DNA of 64,000 nucleotides from positions 62,001 to 126,000 of the forward strand of contig JADLFM010000001.1 of assembly GCA_020845495.1 (NCBI GenBank), read 5' to 3'. The translations under genes were made by a program, and so were the position numbers. This document shows positions 43,234 to 51,861 of the stretch, piece by piece (position 1 is the stretch's first letter; each line of letters opens with the position of its first letter). The DNA comes from Chloroflexota bacterium (GTDB lineage Bacteria > Chloroflexota > UBA6077 > JACCZL01). Below the pieces are notes generated by a model that made no database searches, was not told the DNA's origin, and saw only the letters and a program-made list of their open reading frames with translations.

Positions 43234-43671
43234 GTATGCGCTCCCCTGCGCCGAGTTTCGACCTGTGAGTGACGTCTAACAGGGCAGCATACCGGAGGGT
43301 GGCAATCGTTCGTCGAGGATTGTCTTACGGGGCTATATCGTCCTCCGAGCACGCTGTCCAATCCCTCTCTCCTACGCGGGAGAATCCCCGATACCGTTGC
43401 GCCTGGTCAAGGCCGGGCTCTTGACCGGCGACGAGCCGGCTCTCCTACGCGGGAGAATCCCCGATACCGTTGCGCACCATCGGGCGAGGGACACTCGCGG
43501 GTCTCCCGTCATACCTGGGAGCCGCGGGGGGAGGCGGGCTCCGACCGCCGCGAGGTGACGCTGGCGAAGACTACAATCTGCATGGACGCGCTCGAACGTA
43601 CAGTCCAGGCTCGGCGAAGCCGAAGCGGCACGCTCGGGCGCAGTGAGACGCAGCTTGGAGGCGCCACAGGA
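43234..43671. other. Gap with two 36-bp direct repeats and thiL leader
   Basis: The region contains the repeat pair at 43367-43475, TACAAT at 43572-43577 (candidate -10 for thiL) and the thiL leader. No gene is called. A frame from 43555 runs into thiL, but its first 39 codons are probably untranslated leader. Confidence 0.6.
43367..43475. repeat. Two identical 36-bp repeats separated by 37 bp
   Basis: Positions 43367-43402 and 43440-43475 are identical over 36 bases (starting CTCTCCTACGCGGGAG and ending ACCGTTGCGC). Each contains a small dyad TCTCC/GGAGA. The 37-base spacer is unrelated. The geometry equals a one-spacer CRISPR unit, but there is no further repeat, no AT-rich leader and no cas gene, so it is listed as a plain direct repeat. 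Confidence 0.9.
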
Positions 43672-44733
43672 GTGAGCGGAGCCACCGTCCGCGATCTGGG
43701 CGAATTCGGACTCATCGACCGTGTCGCGCGACTGCTCGTGCAGGTGGGCGTCGATCCGCTGCGGCCTCCTACCGAGGGCGAGATCGAGATTGGCGACGAC
43801 GCGGCGCTCTGGCAGCCAACGCCCGGAGTCTCAGAGGTGTTGACGACCGACGCACTCGTCGAAGGCGTCCATTTCCGCGAGCGAACGACCTCCTGGTACG
43901 ACCTCGGCTGGAAGGCACTTGCCCAAAACATCAGCGACATCGCGGCGATGGCTGCCCGCCCACGCCGCGCGTTTGTCACGGTCGGGTTGCGCGGCGAGAC
44001 GCTGGTGGACGACGTGGTCGCGCTGTACGAGGGGATGGCCGCATTGGCACGCCGCGACGGTGTGGCCATCGTCGGCGGCGACACCGTTTCGTCGCCGTTC
44101 ACCTTGTTGAGCATCAGCGTCGTCGGCGAGCTTGGCGGGCCGGGGCTGCGCCGGGCAGCCGGGCTGCCCGGCGATCTGCTGGCCGTGACCGGAGCGCTCG
44201 GGGGATCGGCGGCCGGGCTGGCGTTGCTCGAAGCCGGCGCCGCCCTTGTCGAGGGTGCCGGCGAGCGCAGATGGAACCTCGAAGAGGCCGCCCTGATCGG
44301 CATCCACCGGCGCCCATTGCCGCGCGTCGCGGAAGGTCTCACCATCGCCGCCGCGGGGGTGCGCTGCGGTATGGACCTGAGCGACGGCCTGCTCGGAGAC
44401 GCGGGCAAGCTTGCGTATGCTTCGGGGCTTGCCGCCCGGATCGAGTGGGAGCGACTGCCAGTGTCGCCAGCACTCGTTGCCCGCTTCCCACACGAAGCGC
44501 GGGGCTGGGCGCTTGGGGGCGGCGAGGACTTCGAGCTTCTGATCGCGGGTCCACGAGCCACCATCGAGCGGGCGGACACGGAGCTTGCAGCAGCCGGTCT
44601 GGAGCGCCTTACGGTCGTCGGGCGGCTGGAGGCGGGCCGGCCCGGGCACGTCATCGTCGCGGACGCCTCAGGCGAGCCGATGACGCCGCCGCGCTCGTCG
44701 TGGGACCATTTCAGATCCGGTCGAGCGGACTGA
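43672..44733 (+). CDS. thiL: Thiamine-monophosphate kinase
   Basis: A 353-residue ThiL. The N-terminus has IDRVARLLV and EIGDDAALW (metal and ATP binding), then TTDALVEGVHF, KALAQNISDIAAMAARP, VGGDTVSSPFTL and GMDLSDGLLGDAGKL, all family signatures. It phosphorylates thiamine phosphate to thiamine diphosphate. GTG 43672 with TTGGAGG ten bases upstream gives the usual N-terminus; the longer frame from 43555 would add an unrelated basic segment. Its stop overlaps the tsaE start (TGATG), so the gene opens a coupled operon with tsaE and tsaB. Confidence 0.92.
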   Translation: MSGATVRDLGEFGLIDRVARLLVQVGVDPLRPPTEGEIEIGDDAALWQPTPGVSEVLTTDALVEGVHFRERTTSWYDLGWKALAQNISDIAAMAARPRRAFVTVGLRGETLVDDVVALYEGMAALARRDGVAIVGGDTVSSPFTLLSISVVGELGGPGLRRAAGLPGDLLAVTGALGGSAAGLALLEAGAALVEGAGERRWNLEEAALIGIHRRPLPRVAEGLTIAAAGVRCGMDLSDGLLGDAGKLAYASGLAARIEWERLPVSPALVARFPHEARGWALGGGEDFELLIAGPRATIERADTELAAAGLERLTVVGRLEAGRPGHVIVADASGEPMTPPRSSWDHFRSGRAD

Positions 44734-45206
44734 TGGAGCGGGTGGTCGTTCGCTCGCGGTCGCCGCTCGACACCCGGCGGCTCGGTGAGGCGTTGGGCAG
44801 GGCGGCCAAACCGGGTGATGCGCTGCTCCTGGAAGGCTCATTCGGGGCCGGCAAGACCGTGCTCGTTCAGGGTCTCGGGGCCGGGTTGGGCGTTCGGGAC
44901 CACATCACCAGTCCATCGTTCGTCCTGATGGTCGAGCACCAGGGACGGCTGCGCCTGTACCACGTCGACCTCTACCGCCTTGGAGATCGCCTCGATCCGG
45001 AAACCTTGGAGGCCGTTGGCGACGCTCTGGACGCTGGCGGTGTCTGTGCCGTCGAGTGGCCAAGCGTCCTCCCCGCCGACTACCGCACAGGCGCGTCGAC
45101 GCTCCGCTTCATCCCGGTGGACGCTCAGACGCGGGACATCATCCTCGAGACGCCTTCGTTGCGTCTCGCGACCGCGGTGCGCGGTCTTGGAGCGACGGAG
45201 AACTGA
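44733..45206 (+). CDS. tsaE: tRNA t6A synthesis ATPase TsaE
   Basis: A 157-residue P-loop protein. The Walker A is EGSFGAGKTVLVQGL (about residues 33-47), followed by TSPSFVLMVEH and YHVDLYRL (the conserved H-x-D-x-Y-R) and VEWPSVLP. TsaE activates the TsaB-TsaD complex that installs threonylcarbamoyl on A37 of ANN-decoding tRNAs. It overlaps thiL and tsaB by one base on each side, so the three are translated in series. TsaD is not in the window. Confidence 0.93.
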   Translation: MERVVVRSRSPLDTRRLGEALGRAAKPGDALLLEGSFGAGKTVLVQGLGAGLGVRDHITSPSFVLMVEHQGRLRLYHVDLYRLGDRLDPETLEAVGDALDAGGVCAVEWPSVLPADYRTGASTLRFIPVDAQTRDIILETPSLRLATAVRGLGATEN

Positions 45207-45853
45207 TGCTCCTGGCCGTTGACACGTCCACGGCACGCGCAGGACTGGCGCTCTATGACGGGCAGGTCCAACTCGAGTTCGTCTGGTGGGCGGGCCGCGA
45301 CCACGGCCGGCACCTGATACCCTCGATTCGCGATGCGCTCGCCCGCCTTGGGAAGTCGCCGGCCGATCTGACGGCCGTAGCGGCAGCGCGCGGACCTGGC
45401 TCGTACACCGGGCTACGGGTCGGTCTCGCCGCCGCGCGAGGGTTGGCGTTCGCGCTGGGCGTGCCGTCGTTCGGCATCGGGTCGCTCGAAGTCCTGGCCA
45501 ACGGGCTGCCGCCGCTCGGCAAGCCGATACGCGCGGTGCTGGAAGCCGGGCGCGGCCGGGTCGCCACAGCGGCCTTCTCCTGGGACGGGAGTGCCTATCG
45601 CCAGGAAGGCGCCATTGCGGGCGTGACGCTCGACGAACTGATCTCGCTCATCGATGCGCCCTGCGCGGTGGTAGGCGACGTACCGGCGGGCGCCAGGGAG
45701 CGCCTGAGGGCAATGGATGGGGTCTGGGTCGCGCCGCCGGCGCTCTGCGTCCGACGTCCGGCCGTTCTGGCGGAGCACGCTTGGCACCGGCTCCAGCGTG
45801 GCGACCTGGCGACTTCCGCCGAGGCCGAACCGATCTATCTCACGCCAGCGTGA
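45206..45853 (+). CDS. tsaB: tRNA t6A synthesis protein TsaB
   Basis: A 215-residue ASKHA-fold protein beginning MLLAVDTSTARAGLALYDG, with HLIPSIRDALARLG and AARGPGSYTGLRVGLAAARGLA (the family GPGSFTGLR signature). It is the scaffold partner of TsaD in t6A formation. The C-terminal half is typical in length. ATG 45206 overlaps the tsaE stop. RimI follows after 147 bases on the same strand, an arrangement common in bacteria (tsaB-rimI). Confidence 0.93.
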   Translation: MLLAVDTSTARAGLALYDGQVQLEFVWWAGRDHGRHLIPSIRDALARLGKSPADLTAVAAARGPGSYTGLRVGLAAARGLAFALGVPSFGIGSLEVLANGLPPLGKPIRAVLEAGRGRVATAAFSWDGSAYRQEGAIAGVTLDELISLIDAPCAVVGDVPAGARERLRAMDGVWVAPPALCVRRPAVLAEHAWHRLQRGDLATSAEAEPIYLTPA

Positions 45854-46000
45854 AGCGGCGGAGGCTCTGTGTGGACCCGTCGCGGAGCGCTGCGCTGTAT
45901 GGACTCGTGACGCGGCGGAAATGCGCGCCCGCCCGCTCCGAGTTATCCTCTATGACAGACAGGTCGCGGGCTTGACCCGAATACGACGAGACGGAGACGT

Positions 46001-46654
46001 ATGCGATATCGGGTCGAGCCGATGCGGGTCGAGCACATCCCCGTCGTCAGCGCCATCGAGAAGCGGTGCTATACCCAGCCGTGGCCGATAAATGCCTATC
46101 GTCGAGAAATCCAGTCGAACAAGATGGCGCACTACTTCGTCGTCCGTTGGCTGGACGATGACACGCCGCCGGATGCCGGCGAGCCGCAGCAAACACCGAC
46201 CGCGGTGGAGAACGGGCTGCTCGATCGGCTGGCTCGGATCTTTCGGGGGCCATCGGAGACGCCGCCCTCGCCGGCCATCGAGGCCGAACTCAAGTCGATC
46301 GTCGGCTATGCCGGTCTCTGGCTCATGACGGATGAGGCGCACGTCACCACCATCGCGGTCGACCCCGAGTACCAGGGGCGAGGGCTTGGCGAGCTACTCC
46401 TGCTCGGGCTGATCGACCGTGCGCAGCAGATCGGTGCGCGCTGGCTGACGCTCGAAGTGCGGGTCTCGAACCACGTCGCGCAAGCACTGTACGAGAAGTA
46501 CACGTTCAAGGAGATGGGCCTGCGCCGCCGCTACTACAGCGACAATGGCGAGGACGCGCTGGTCATGTGGACCGACCCGATCGAGTCCGATACCTTCCAG
46601 GACGCCGTTCGGCGCAACCGCTCGGCGCTCGCTCGTAAGCTGGGGGCAGCATGA
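46001..46654 (+). CDS. rimI: Ribosomal protein/N-alpha acetyltransferase RimI family, with insertion
   Basis: A 217-residue GNAT enzyme. The acetyl-CoA site is TIAVDPEYQGRGLGELLL, followed by TLEVRVSNHVAQALYEKYTF and RRRYYSDNGEDALVM, all close to RimI. Between strands 3 and 4 (about residues 50-90) there is an extra acidic/Pro-rich segment of about 40 residues that usual RimI proteins (about 150 residues) do not have, and a short C-terminal extension. ATG 46001 follows GAGACGGAGACGT. Its TGA overlaps the polA ATG by four bases. Confidence 0.87.
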   Translation: MRYRVEPMRVEHIPVVSAIEKRCYTQPWPINAYRREIQSNKMAHYFVVRWLDDDTPPDAGEPQQTPTAVENGLLDRLARIFRGPSETPPSPAIEAELKSIVGYAGLWLMTDEAHVTTIAVDPEYQGRGLGELLLLGLIDRAQQIGARWLTLEVRVSNHVAQALYEKYTFKEMGLRRRYYSDNGEDALVMWTDPIESDTFQDAVRRNRSALARKLGAA

Positions 46655-49584
46655 CTGACACTATCGTCCTGATCGACGGGCACGCGCTCGTCTTCCGCGC
46701 CTTCCACGCCGTGCCTCAGCTCACCAGCCCAAAGGGCGAACTCGTCAACGCCGTCTATGGCTTCACGTCGATGCTGTTCAAGGCCTGGCGCGATCTCAAA
46801 CCCCGCTACGTGGCTGCGACCTTCGATACCTCGTCTCAGACGTTCCGGCGCGAACGCTTCGCCGACTACAAGGCCACGCGCGGACCCCAGCCAGAGGGAT
46901 TGGGACCGCAGTTCGAGCACATCTACCACTTGCTCGACTGCATGAACATCCCCGTCTTCAAGCTCCAGGGCTTCGAAGCCGACGATCTGCTCGGGACGCT
47001 CTCGAAGCAGGCCGAGGAGCAAGGGCTGGATGTCGTCATACTGACCGGTGACATGGACGCCCTCCAACTGGTCAGCCCGCAGACCCGGGTACTGACCTCG
47101 CGGCGGGGGTTCTCGGATACGGTCCTCTACGACGAGGCGGCCGTGCGTGAGCGCTACGGCTTCGATCCGGTCCGGATCCCGGACTTCAAGGCGCTGCGGG
47201 GCGACACGTCGGACAACATCCCCGGCGTGCCCGGCATCGGCGACAAGACTGCCTCGAAACTGGTCGCCCAGTTTGGCACGATCGAGAACCTGTACGAGCA
47301 CCTGGGCGACGTCCCGGCCAGGCATCGCGGGCTCCTCGATCCGTTGCACGATCAAGTCGTTATGGCGAAAGACCTGGCGACGATCGTACGCGATCTTCCA
47401 GTCAGTTTGAATCTCGAGGCCGCCCAACTCGGCAACTTCGACCGGCCGCGCGTGGTCGGCATCTTCCACGACCTCGGCTTCCGCCGCCTGCTCGACGATA
47501 TCGGCAAGGCGATGGGCGACGGCGGCGCGAGTGACCCGGCCGGCGGCGACGGCCAACTCTCGATGTTCGAAGGGGGCGGCGCCGCGCAGGCCGAGAAGAC
47601 GGCCACGCTCGTGGAAGACGGTGCCGGTATCGTGACCACGCTCGACGAGTTGGATGCTCTCGTGGTCCGGCTGCGCGAGGCGGGCGCGCTCGCTTTCAAC
47701 GTCCAGACGACTGGCACGGCCTCGATGCGCGCCGACATCGTCGGGCTGGGCCTGGCCATCCCTGCCGACTCTGCGCCCGCCGGATCCGCCTCAGGAGATG
47801 GAACCGGCCCGGCCGGATCGATGACCTGCTGGTACGTGCCCACCGGTCACCTCGCGGGCGAGCAACTGGACTGGCCAACCGTGCGCGACCGGCTCGGCCC
47901 AATCGTGGCCGATCCGGGCATCAAGAAGTGGTCTCACAACGCAAAGTTCCACGAGATCGTGCTGGCACGCCACGGCGTTGAGACGGACGGGCTCGACTTC
48001 GATACGATGATCGCGGCCTACTTGCTCGAAAGCAACCAGCGCGCTCTGGCGCTCCGCGACCTGGCCTGGTCGAAGCTTCAGATCGAGTTACCGGCCGGCA
48101 GCACCCTGCTCGGCAGCGGCCGGTCGGCCACCACGATGGATCGTCTCGACATCTCGAAGGTCGGCGACTACGCCCGCGACGAGGCAACCGCCGTTTGCCG
48201 CCTCGTCCCGATGCTCGCCGCAGAGCTTCACGAGGCCAGCCTGGACGAACTGTTCCGCGACATCGAGCTTCCGCTCGTGCCGGTTCTGGTGCAGATGGAG
48301 CGGAGTGGCGTCGCCATCGACGTGCCGTACCTCCAGCAGTTGAGCAAGGAACTTGCCGGCCGCCTCGCCGAGATCGAGGCCGAGATGTATGCGGTCGTCG
48401 GCCATGAGTTCAACGTGAACTCGACCCACCAGCTCGCACAGGTGCTTTACGACGAGTTGAAGCTGCCCCGCTCGTCGCGCCGAACCCGCACCGGGCAGGC
48501 GTCCACGGGCGCCGACGTGCTCGAAGAGCTACGGGGCGTCCACCCGATTATCGAACTGGTGTTGGAGCACCGGCAGCTTCAGAAGCTGAAGTCGACCTAC
48601 GTCGATGCGCTGCCGCTGCTGGTCAACCCCGAGACCGGGCGGGTCCACACGTCGTTCAACCAGACCATCGCGGCCACTGGCCGGCTCTCTAGCTCCGATC
48701 CTGGCCTTCAGAACATCCCGATCCGCACCGATCTCGGCAAACGGGTACGACGGGCGTTCATCACTGGATCGAAAGACGCTTGCCTTCTGAGCGCGGACTA
48801 CTCGCAGATCGAGCTTCGCATCCTGGCCCATATGACCCACGATCCGACGCTTGTGGACGCGTTCAATCACGGGCGGGACATCCATGCCGCAACTGCCGCC
48901 GAGGTGCTGGGCATCCCAATCGACCAGGTAACGTCCGATCAGCGCCGCCTCGCCAAGACCGTGAACTTCGGCGTCCTGTACGGCATGACCGAGTACGGGT
49001 TGTCGCAGCAGAGCGGCCTGCCAGTCGAGCAGGCCGCTCGCTTCATCAAGCAATACTTCGAGCGGTTCGGCACGGTCAAGGCATTCCAGGACAGTATCCT
49101 GCGCGATGCCGAGGAGCGGGGCTACGTCACGACCTTGCTTGGGCGGCGTCGCTACATCCCCGAACTGAAGAACAAGATCTGGGCGGTGCGGGCCTCCGGT
49201 CAGCGGCAGGCGGTCAACCACCCGGCCCAGGGCACGGCGAGCGACATCATCAAGATTGCGATGATCGGCGTGGAACGCTTCATCGACGAGCACGACTTGA
49301 AGACGACAATGGTGCTCCAGGTCCACGACGAACTGGTCTTCGAGACGCCGCGTGGCGAACTGATCCCGTTCGCCCGCGAGCTACGCCGCATCATGCAAGG
49401 AGCGATGACGCTGATCGTTCCGCTACTGGTCGAGCTACGTGCCGGCGACAACTGGGAAGACCTGTCGCACCTGGACGTCGACACGCCTGACGGTGAGGAG
49501 CGAGCACATCAGGCTGCGACCCATCAGGCTACCACTCCCCAGGCTGCCACCCATCCGGCTGCCGGGGAGGCAGCCCGTGCCTGA
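46651..49584 (+). CDS. polA: DNA polymerase I with degenerate proofreading domain
   Basis: A 977-residue Pol I. The 5' nuclease (1-290) has LIDGHALVFRAF, FRRERFADYKATR, FEADDLLGTL, LTGDMDALQLV and GDTSDNIPGVPGIGDKTA. The central 3'-5' exonuclease domain has lost its metal ligands: motif I reads AFNVQTTG where Asp-x-Glu is expected, and motif II has NAKFHEIV with His for Asp; only motif III (DYARDEA) is kept. The polymerase domain is intact: SADYSQIELRILAH, RRLAKTVNFGVLYGMTEYG, LQVHDELVFE. The C-terminus carries an extra repetitive tail (HQAATHQATTPQAATHPAA). It overlaps rimI by four and mutM by eight bases. Confidence 0.95.
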   Translation: MTDTIVLIDGHALVFRAFHAVPQLTSPKGELVNAVYGFTSMLFKAWRDLKPRYVAATFDTSSQTFRRERFADYKATRGPQPEGLGPQFEHIYHLLDCMNIPVFKLQGFEADDLLGTLSKQAEEQGLDVVILTGDMDALQLVSPQTRVLTSRRGFSDTVLYDEAAVRERYGFDPVRIPDFKALRGDTSDNIPGVPGIGDKTASKLVAQFGTIENLYEHLGDVPARHRGLLDPLHDQVVMAKDLATIVRDLPVSLNLEAAQLGNFDRPRVVGIFHDLGFRRLLDDIGKAMGDGGASDPAGGDGQLSMFEGGGAAQAEKTATLVEDGAGIVTTLDELDALVVRLREAGALAFNVQTTGTASMRADIVGLGLAIPADSAPAGSASGDGTGPAGSMTCWYVPTGHLAGEQLDWPTVRDRLGPIVADPGIKKWSHNAKFHEIVLARHGVETDGLDFDTMIAAYLLESNQRALALRDLAWSKLQIELPAGSTLLGSGRSATTMDRLDISKVGDYARDEATAVCRLVPMLAAELHEASLDELFRDIELPLVPVLVQMERSGVAIDVPYLQQLSKELAGRLAEIEAEMYAVVGHEFNVNSTHQLAQVLYDELKLPRSSRRTRTGQASTGADVLEELRGVHPIIELVLEHRQLQKLKSTYVDALPLLVNPETGRVHTSFNQTIAATGRLSSSDPGLQNIPIRTDLGKRVRRAFITGSKDACLLSADYSQIELRILAHMTHDPTLVDAFNHGRDIHAATAAEVLGIPIDQVTSDQRRLAKTVNFGVLYGMTEYGLSQQSGLPVEQAARFIKQYFERFGTVKAFQDSILRDAEERGYVTTLLGRRRYIPELKNKIWAVRASGQRQAVNHPAQGTASDIIKIAMIGVERFIDEHDLKTTMVLQVHDELVFETPRGELIPFARELRRIMQGAMTLIVPLLVELRAGDNWEDLSHLDVDTPDGEERAHQAATHQATTPQAATHPAAGEAARA

Positions 49585-50719
49585 GCTCCCGGAGGTCGAG
49601 ACGCTTCGGCGCAATCTCGAACGGACGCTTGTCGGCCGGACGTTCGCTGAGGTCGAGGTGCGGCTCCCCCGGCTGTGCGCCGCCGACACCGGCCTCACGC
49701 CCGACGCACTAATCGGCCGACGGGTGCTGGGGCTCAGACGGCGGGCCAAGTTCCTGATAGTGGATCTCAGCGACGGCCTATCGCTCGTCATACATCTTCG
49801 GCTAGCCGGCCAACTCGTGCACCGCAACCGTGAGGGTCGCACCCTGGCTGAGGGCGGGCACCCCGTTCCGGCCTTTGGCGCGCCCCTGCCCCACCGCTCG
49901 ACGCACGTCATCTTCCGCTTCGAGGATGGCAGCATCCTGTATGTCACCGACATCCGTCAGTTCGGCCGCCTCTGGGTGCTCCCCACAGATGCCGTGGAGC
50001 CGCTGCTGGCTCGGTCGAAGCTCGGGCCGGAGCCGCTCGACCCGTCCTTCACGGTGGACGTGCTGCGTGAACGGATCGCTCGGCGGCAGCGGATGCCGCT
50101 CAAGCCGTTGTTGCTCGATCAGCACGTTGTCGGGGGGGTCGGCAATATCTACGCCGACGAGATCATCTTCGCGAGTCGCCTGCGGCCCGACACACGGGTG
50201 TCGGCCATTGACGATGCAGCTCTCGAACGGCTGCATGCGGCCATTCAGTCGGTGCTCGGGCACGCCGTCCGTGAGGGTGTCGCCGAGATCTTGAACGGCA
50301 AAGCTTCACCGGAGAGCGACTTTCCGCGCGTCCATGGGCGGGCCAGTCAGCCCTGTCCGGCTTGCGGCACGGCCATTGTCAAGACGCGCTTCGGCGGGCG
50401 CGGCACCTACACCTGCCCGACCTGCCAGCCCGGCGACCTGCCCGGGGTCGTGACCCAGCCCCGCAAGCGGAGCGTGGACGCAGCCCGCGGCCCCCGGGCA
50501 TCGGGAGCCACGACCGCTACCCCGACCGGCACCCCGGCCAGCACAGTGAAACCGCGCGCACGTCACGGGATTGGCGAGAGGGCCGCTCCCCCAGATCGTC
50601 GCAAGCAGCCCGCCGAGCGGCTATCCGGCCTGCGACGACGCAAGCGGTCGGCCGAGCGGTCGGCCGATTCGATTGTACCGCCCGACGATACGACGACCGA
50701 CCAGTCCGCGGCAGGCTGA
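49577..50719 (+). CDS. mutM: Formamidopyrimidine-DNA glycosylase, long form with basic tail
   Basis: A 380-residue Fpg. GTG 49577, preceded by GGGGAGG, gives the processed N-terminus PELPEVETLRRNL with catalytic Pro and Glu. The H2TH region is LLLDQHVVGGVGNIYADEI, and the zinc finger is CPACGTAIVKTRFGGRGTYTCPTCQ (split around the loop) with the conserved Arg. There is a loop insertion at about residues 85-110 and, after the zinc finger, an extra 90-100 residue Arg/Lys/Pro-rich tail. It removes oxidised purines (8-oxoG, FapyG). It overlaps polA by eight bases, so repair synthesis and glycosylase are coexpressed. Confidence 0.92.
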   Translation: MPELPEVETLRRNLERTLVGRTFAEVEVRLPRLCAADTGLTPDALIGRRVLGLRRRAKFLIVDLSDGLSLVIHLRLAGQLVHRNREGRTLAEGGHPVPAFGAPLPHRSTHVIFRFEDGSILYVTDIRQFGRLWVLPTDAVEPLLARSKLGPEPLDPSFTVDVLRERIARRQRMPLKPLLLDQHVVGGVGNIYADEIIFASRLRPDTRVSAIDDAALERLHAAIQSVLGHAVREGVAEILNGKASPESDFPRVHGRASQPCPACGTAIVKTRFGGRGTYTCPTCQPGDLPGVVTQPRKRSVDAARGPRASGATTATPTGTPASTVKPRARHGIGERAAPPDRRKQPAERLSGLRRRKRSAERSADSIVPPDDTTTDQSAAG

Positions 50720-50753
50720 CCACCGCGTATGCCTGAGCGGTCCGAGATCCCGT

Positions 50754-51587
50754 ATGCCTGAACTGCCTGAGGTCGAGACCACCGCACGGAGCCTGCGTAC
50801 CCGCATCATCGGCCGCCAGGTGGCGAGCGTGGGCGCCGTCGACTGGCCGGCGATGCTGCCCAACGCCACAGGCGAAGCGCTGAACGACGCCCTCAGCGGC
50901 CGGGTCGTGACGAGCGTCGGGCGGCGCGGTAAGTACCAGCTCATTGGCATGGACGACGGCGCAACGCTGGTGATCCATCGCAAGATGAGTGGCAACCTGC
51001 TGTTGCGCGCCCCCGATGCGCCCCTGGCTCGGCATACCCACCTTGCGCTCAACTTCGACGACGGCACTCGCCTCGATTACGTCGATCCCCGAAAGTTCGG
51101 CCGCATCTACTACTTTCCGGACGACGCGTCCATGCAGGAATTTCTCGACGAGCGCCTCGGCCCCGAACCACTCGAGATCGGTCGGGCCGACTTCGAGCGA
51201 CGGCTCTCGCGACGACGGGGACGGCTCAAGCCGCTGCTGCTCGACCAGCATTTCCTGGCGGGCATCGGGAACATGTACGCCGACGAGATCCTTTGGGAAG
51301 CCCGACTCCACCCCGAACGCAGCGCCGAGTCCCTCAGCCCTCGCGAGCGGGGCCGGCTCCTGACGGCGATTCGGAGCGTGCTGACCGCCGCCATCGGGCG
51401 TCGTGGCACGTCGTTCTCGGACTACCGCGACGCCACGGGAGAACCGGGTGAGAACCAGAACTTCCTGCGCGTCTACGGCCGCGCCGGCCAGCCTTGTCCC
51501 CGCTGCGGGCACCCCATCGAGCGGTTGGTGATCGGTCAGCGCGGCACCTGGCTGTGCCCGTATTGCCAGCGGCGGAGCCGTGAATGA
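50754..51587 (+). CDS. mutM: Formamidopyrimidine-DNA glycosylase, standard form
   Basis: A 277-residue second Fpg directly after the first. It has PELPEVETTARSLRTR, the H2TH segment LLLDQHFLAGIGNMYADEIL, and the zinc finger CPRCGHPIERLVIGQRGTWLCPYCQ (split) with Arg before GTW. Length is normal. ATG 50754 lies 34 bases after the first gene; the string CGTATGCCTGA occurs both there and at 50726-50736, so the start region looks locally duplicated. The two copies differ enough to be old paralogues with possibly different lesion preference. Confidence 0.92.
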   Translation: MPELPEVETTARSLRTRIIGRQVASVGAVDWPAMLPNATGEALNDALSGRVVTSVGRRGKYQLIGMDDGATLVIHRKMSGNLLLRAPDAPLARHTHLALNFDDGTRLDYVDPRKFGRIYYFPDDASMQEFLDERLGPEPLEIGRADFERRLSRRRGRLKPLLLDQHFLAGIGNMYADEILWEARLHPERSAESLSPRERGRLLTAIRSVLTAAIGRRGTSFSDYRDATGEPGENQNFLRVYGRAGQPCPRCGHPIERLVIGQRGTWLCPYCQRRSRE

Positions 51588-51698
51588 TGCGTGGCGAGCG
51601 GTACGTCGCAGGTGGTGAGTGACGAGCACCTGCCCCAACCTTCTCCTTCTGGGTGCGGGAGATCGGCGGGTGAAGGGATGCTCCTGGCGCGCCACATC

Positions 51699-51746
51699 CA
51701 GGAGCGTGAAACCTTCAGGAGCGTGAAACCTTCAGGAGCGTGAACG
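51699..51746. repeat. 17-bp tandem repeat, 2.7 copies
   Basis: CAGGAGCGTGAAACCTT is repeated at 51699-51715 and 51716-51732, with a partial third copy (CAGGAGCGTGAAC) from 51733. No coding potential or known function. Confidence 0.8.
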
Positions 51747-51787
51747 GGGACGAGCCGAGGCCATCTGACCTCGGTTCGCTCGCGCGG

Positions 51788-51861
51788 GCATCGGCAGGGG
51801 GGACGGCCGCCCCCCGGCGACCGTCACCCCTGGCCGCCCCCGAACGGCCGTCTGCCGATGC
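51788..51861. terminator. Large bidirectional hairpin
   Basis: GCATCGGCAG (51788-51797) pairs with CTGCCGATGC (51852-51861), and inside GACGGCCG (51802-51809) pairs with CGGCCGTC (51845-51852). The loop is C-rich. It is placed between two convergent genes and is likely to end both messages, although no U-tract follows. Confidence 0.6.

Noticed and set aside
43367..43475. Calling this a CRISPR array
   Set aside because: Only two repeats, one spacer, no leader, and no cas gene in the window. Reported as direct repeats with CRISPR-like size.
43555..43671. Longer N-terminus for ThiL (start at 43555 or 43582)
   Set aside because: TACAAT at 43572-43577 would place the transcript start after these codons, and GTG 43672 has a good ribosome site.
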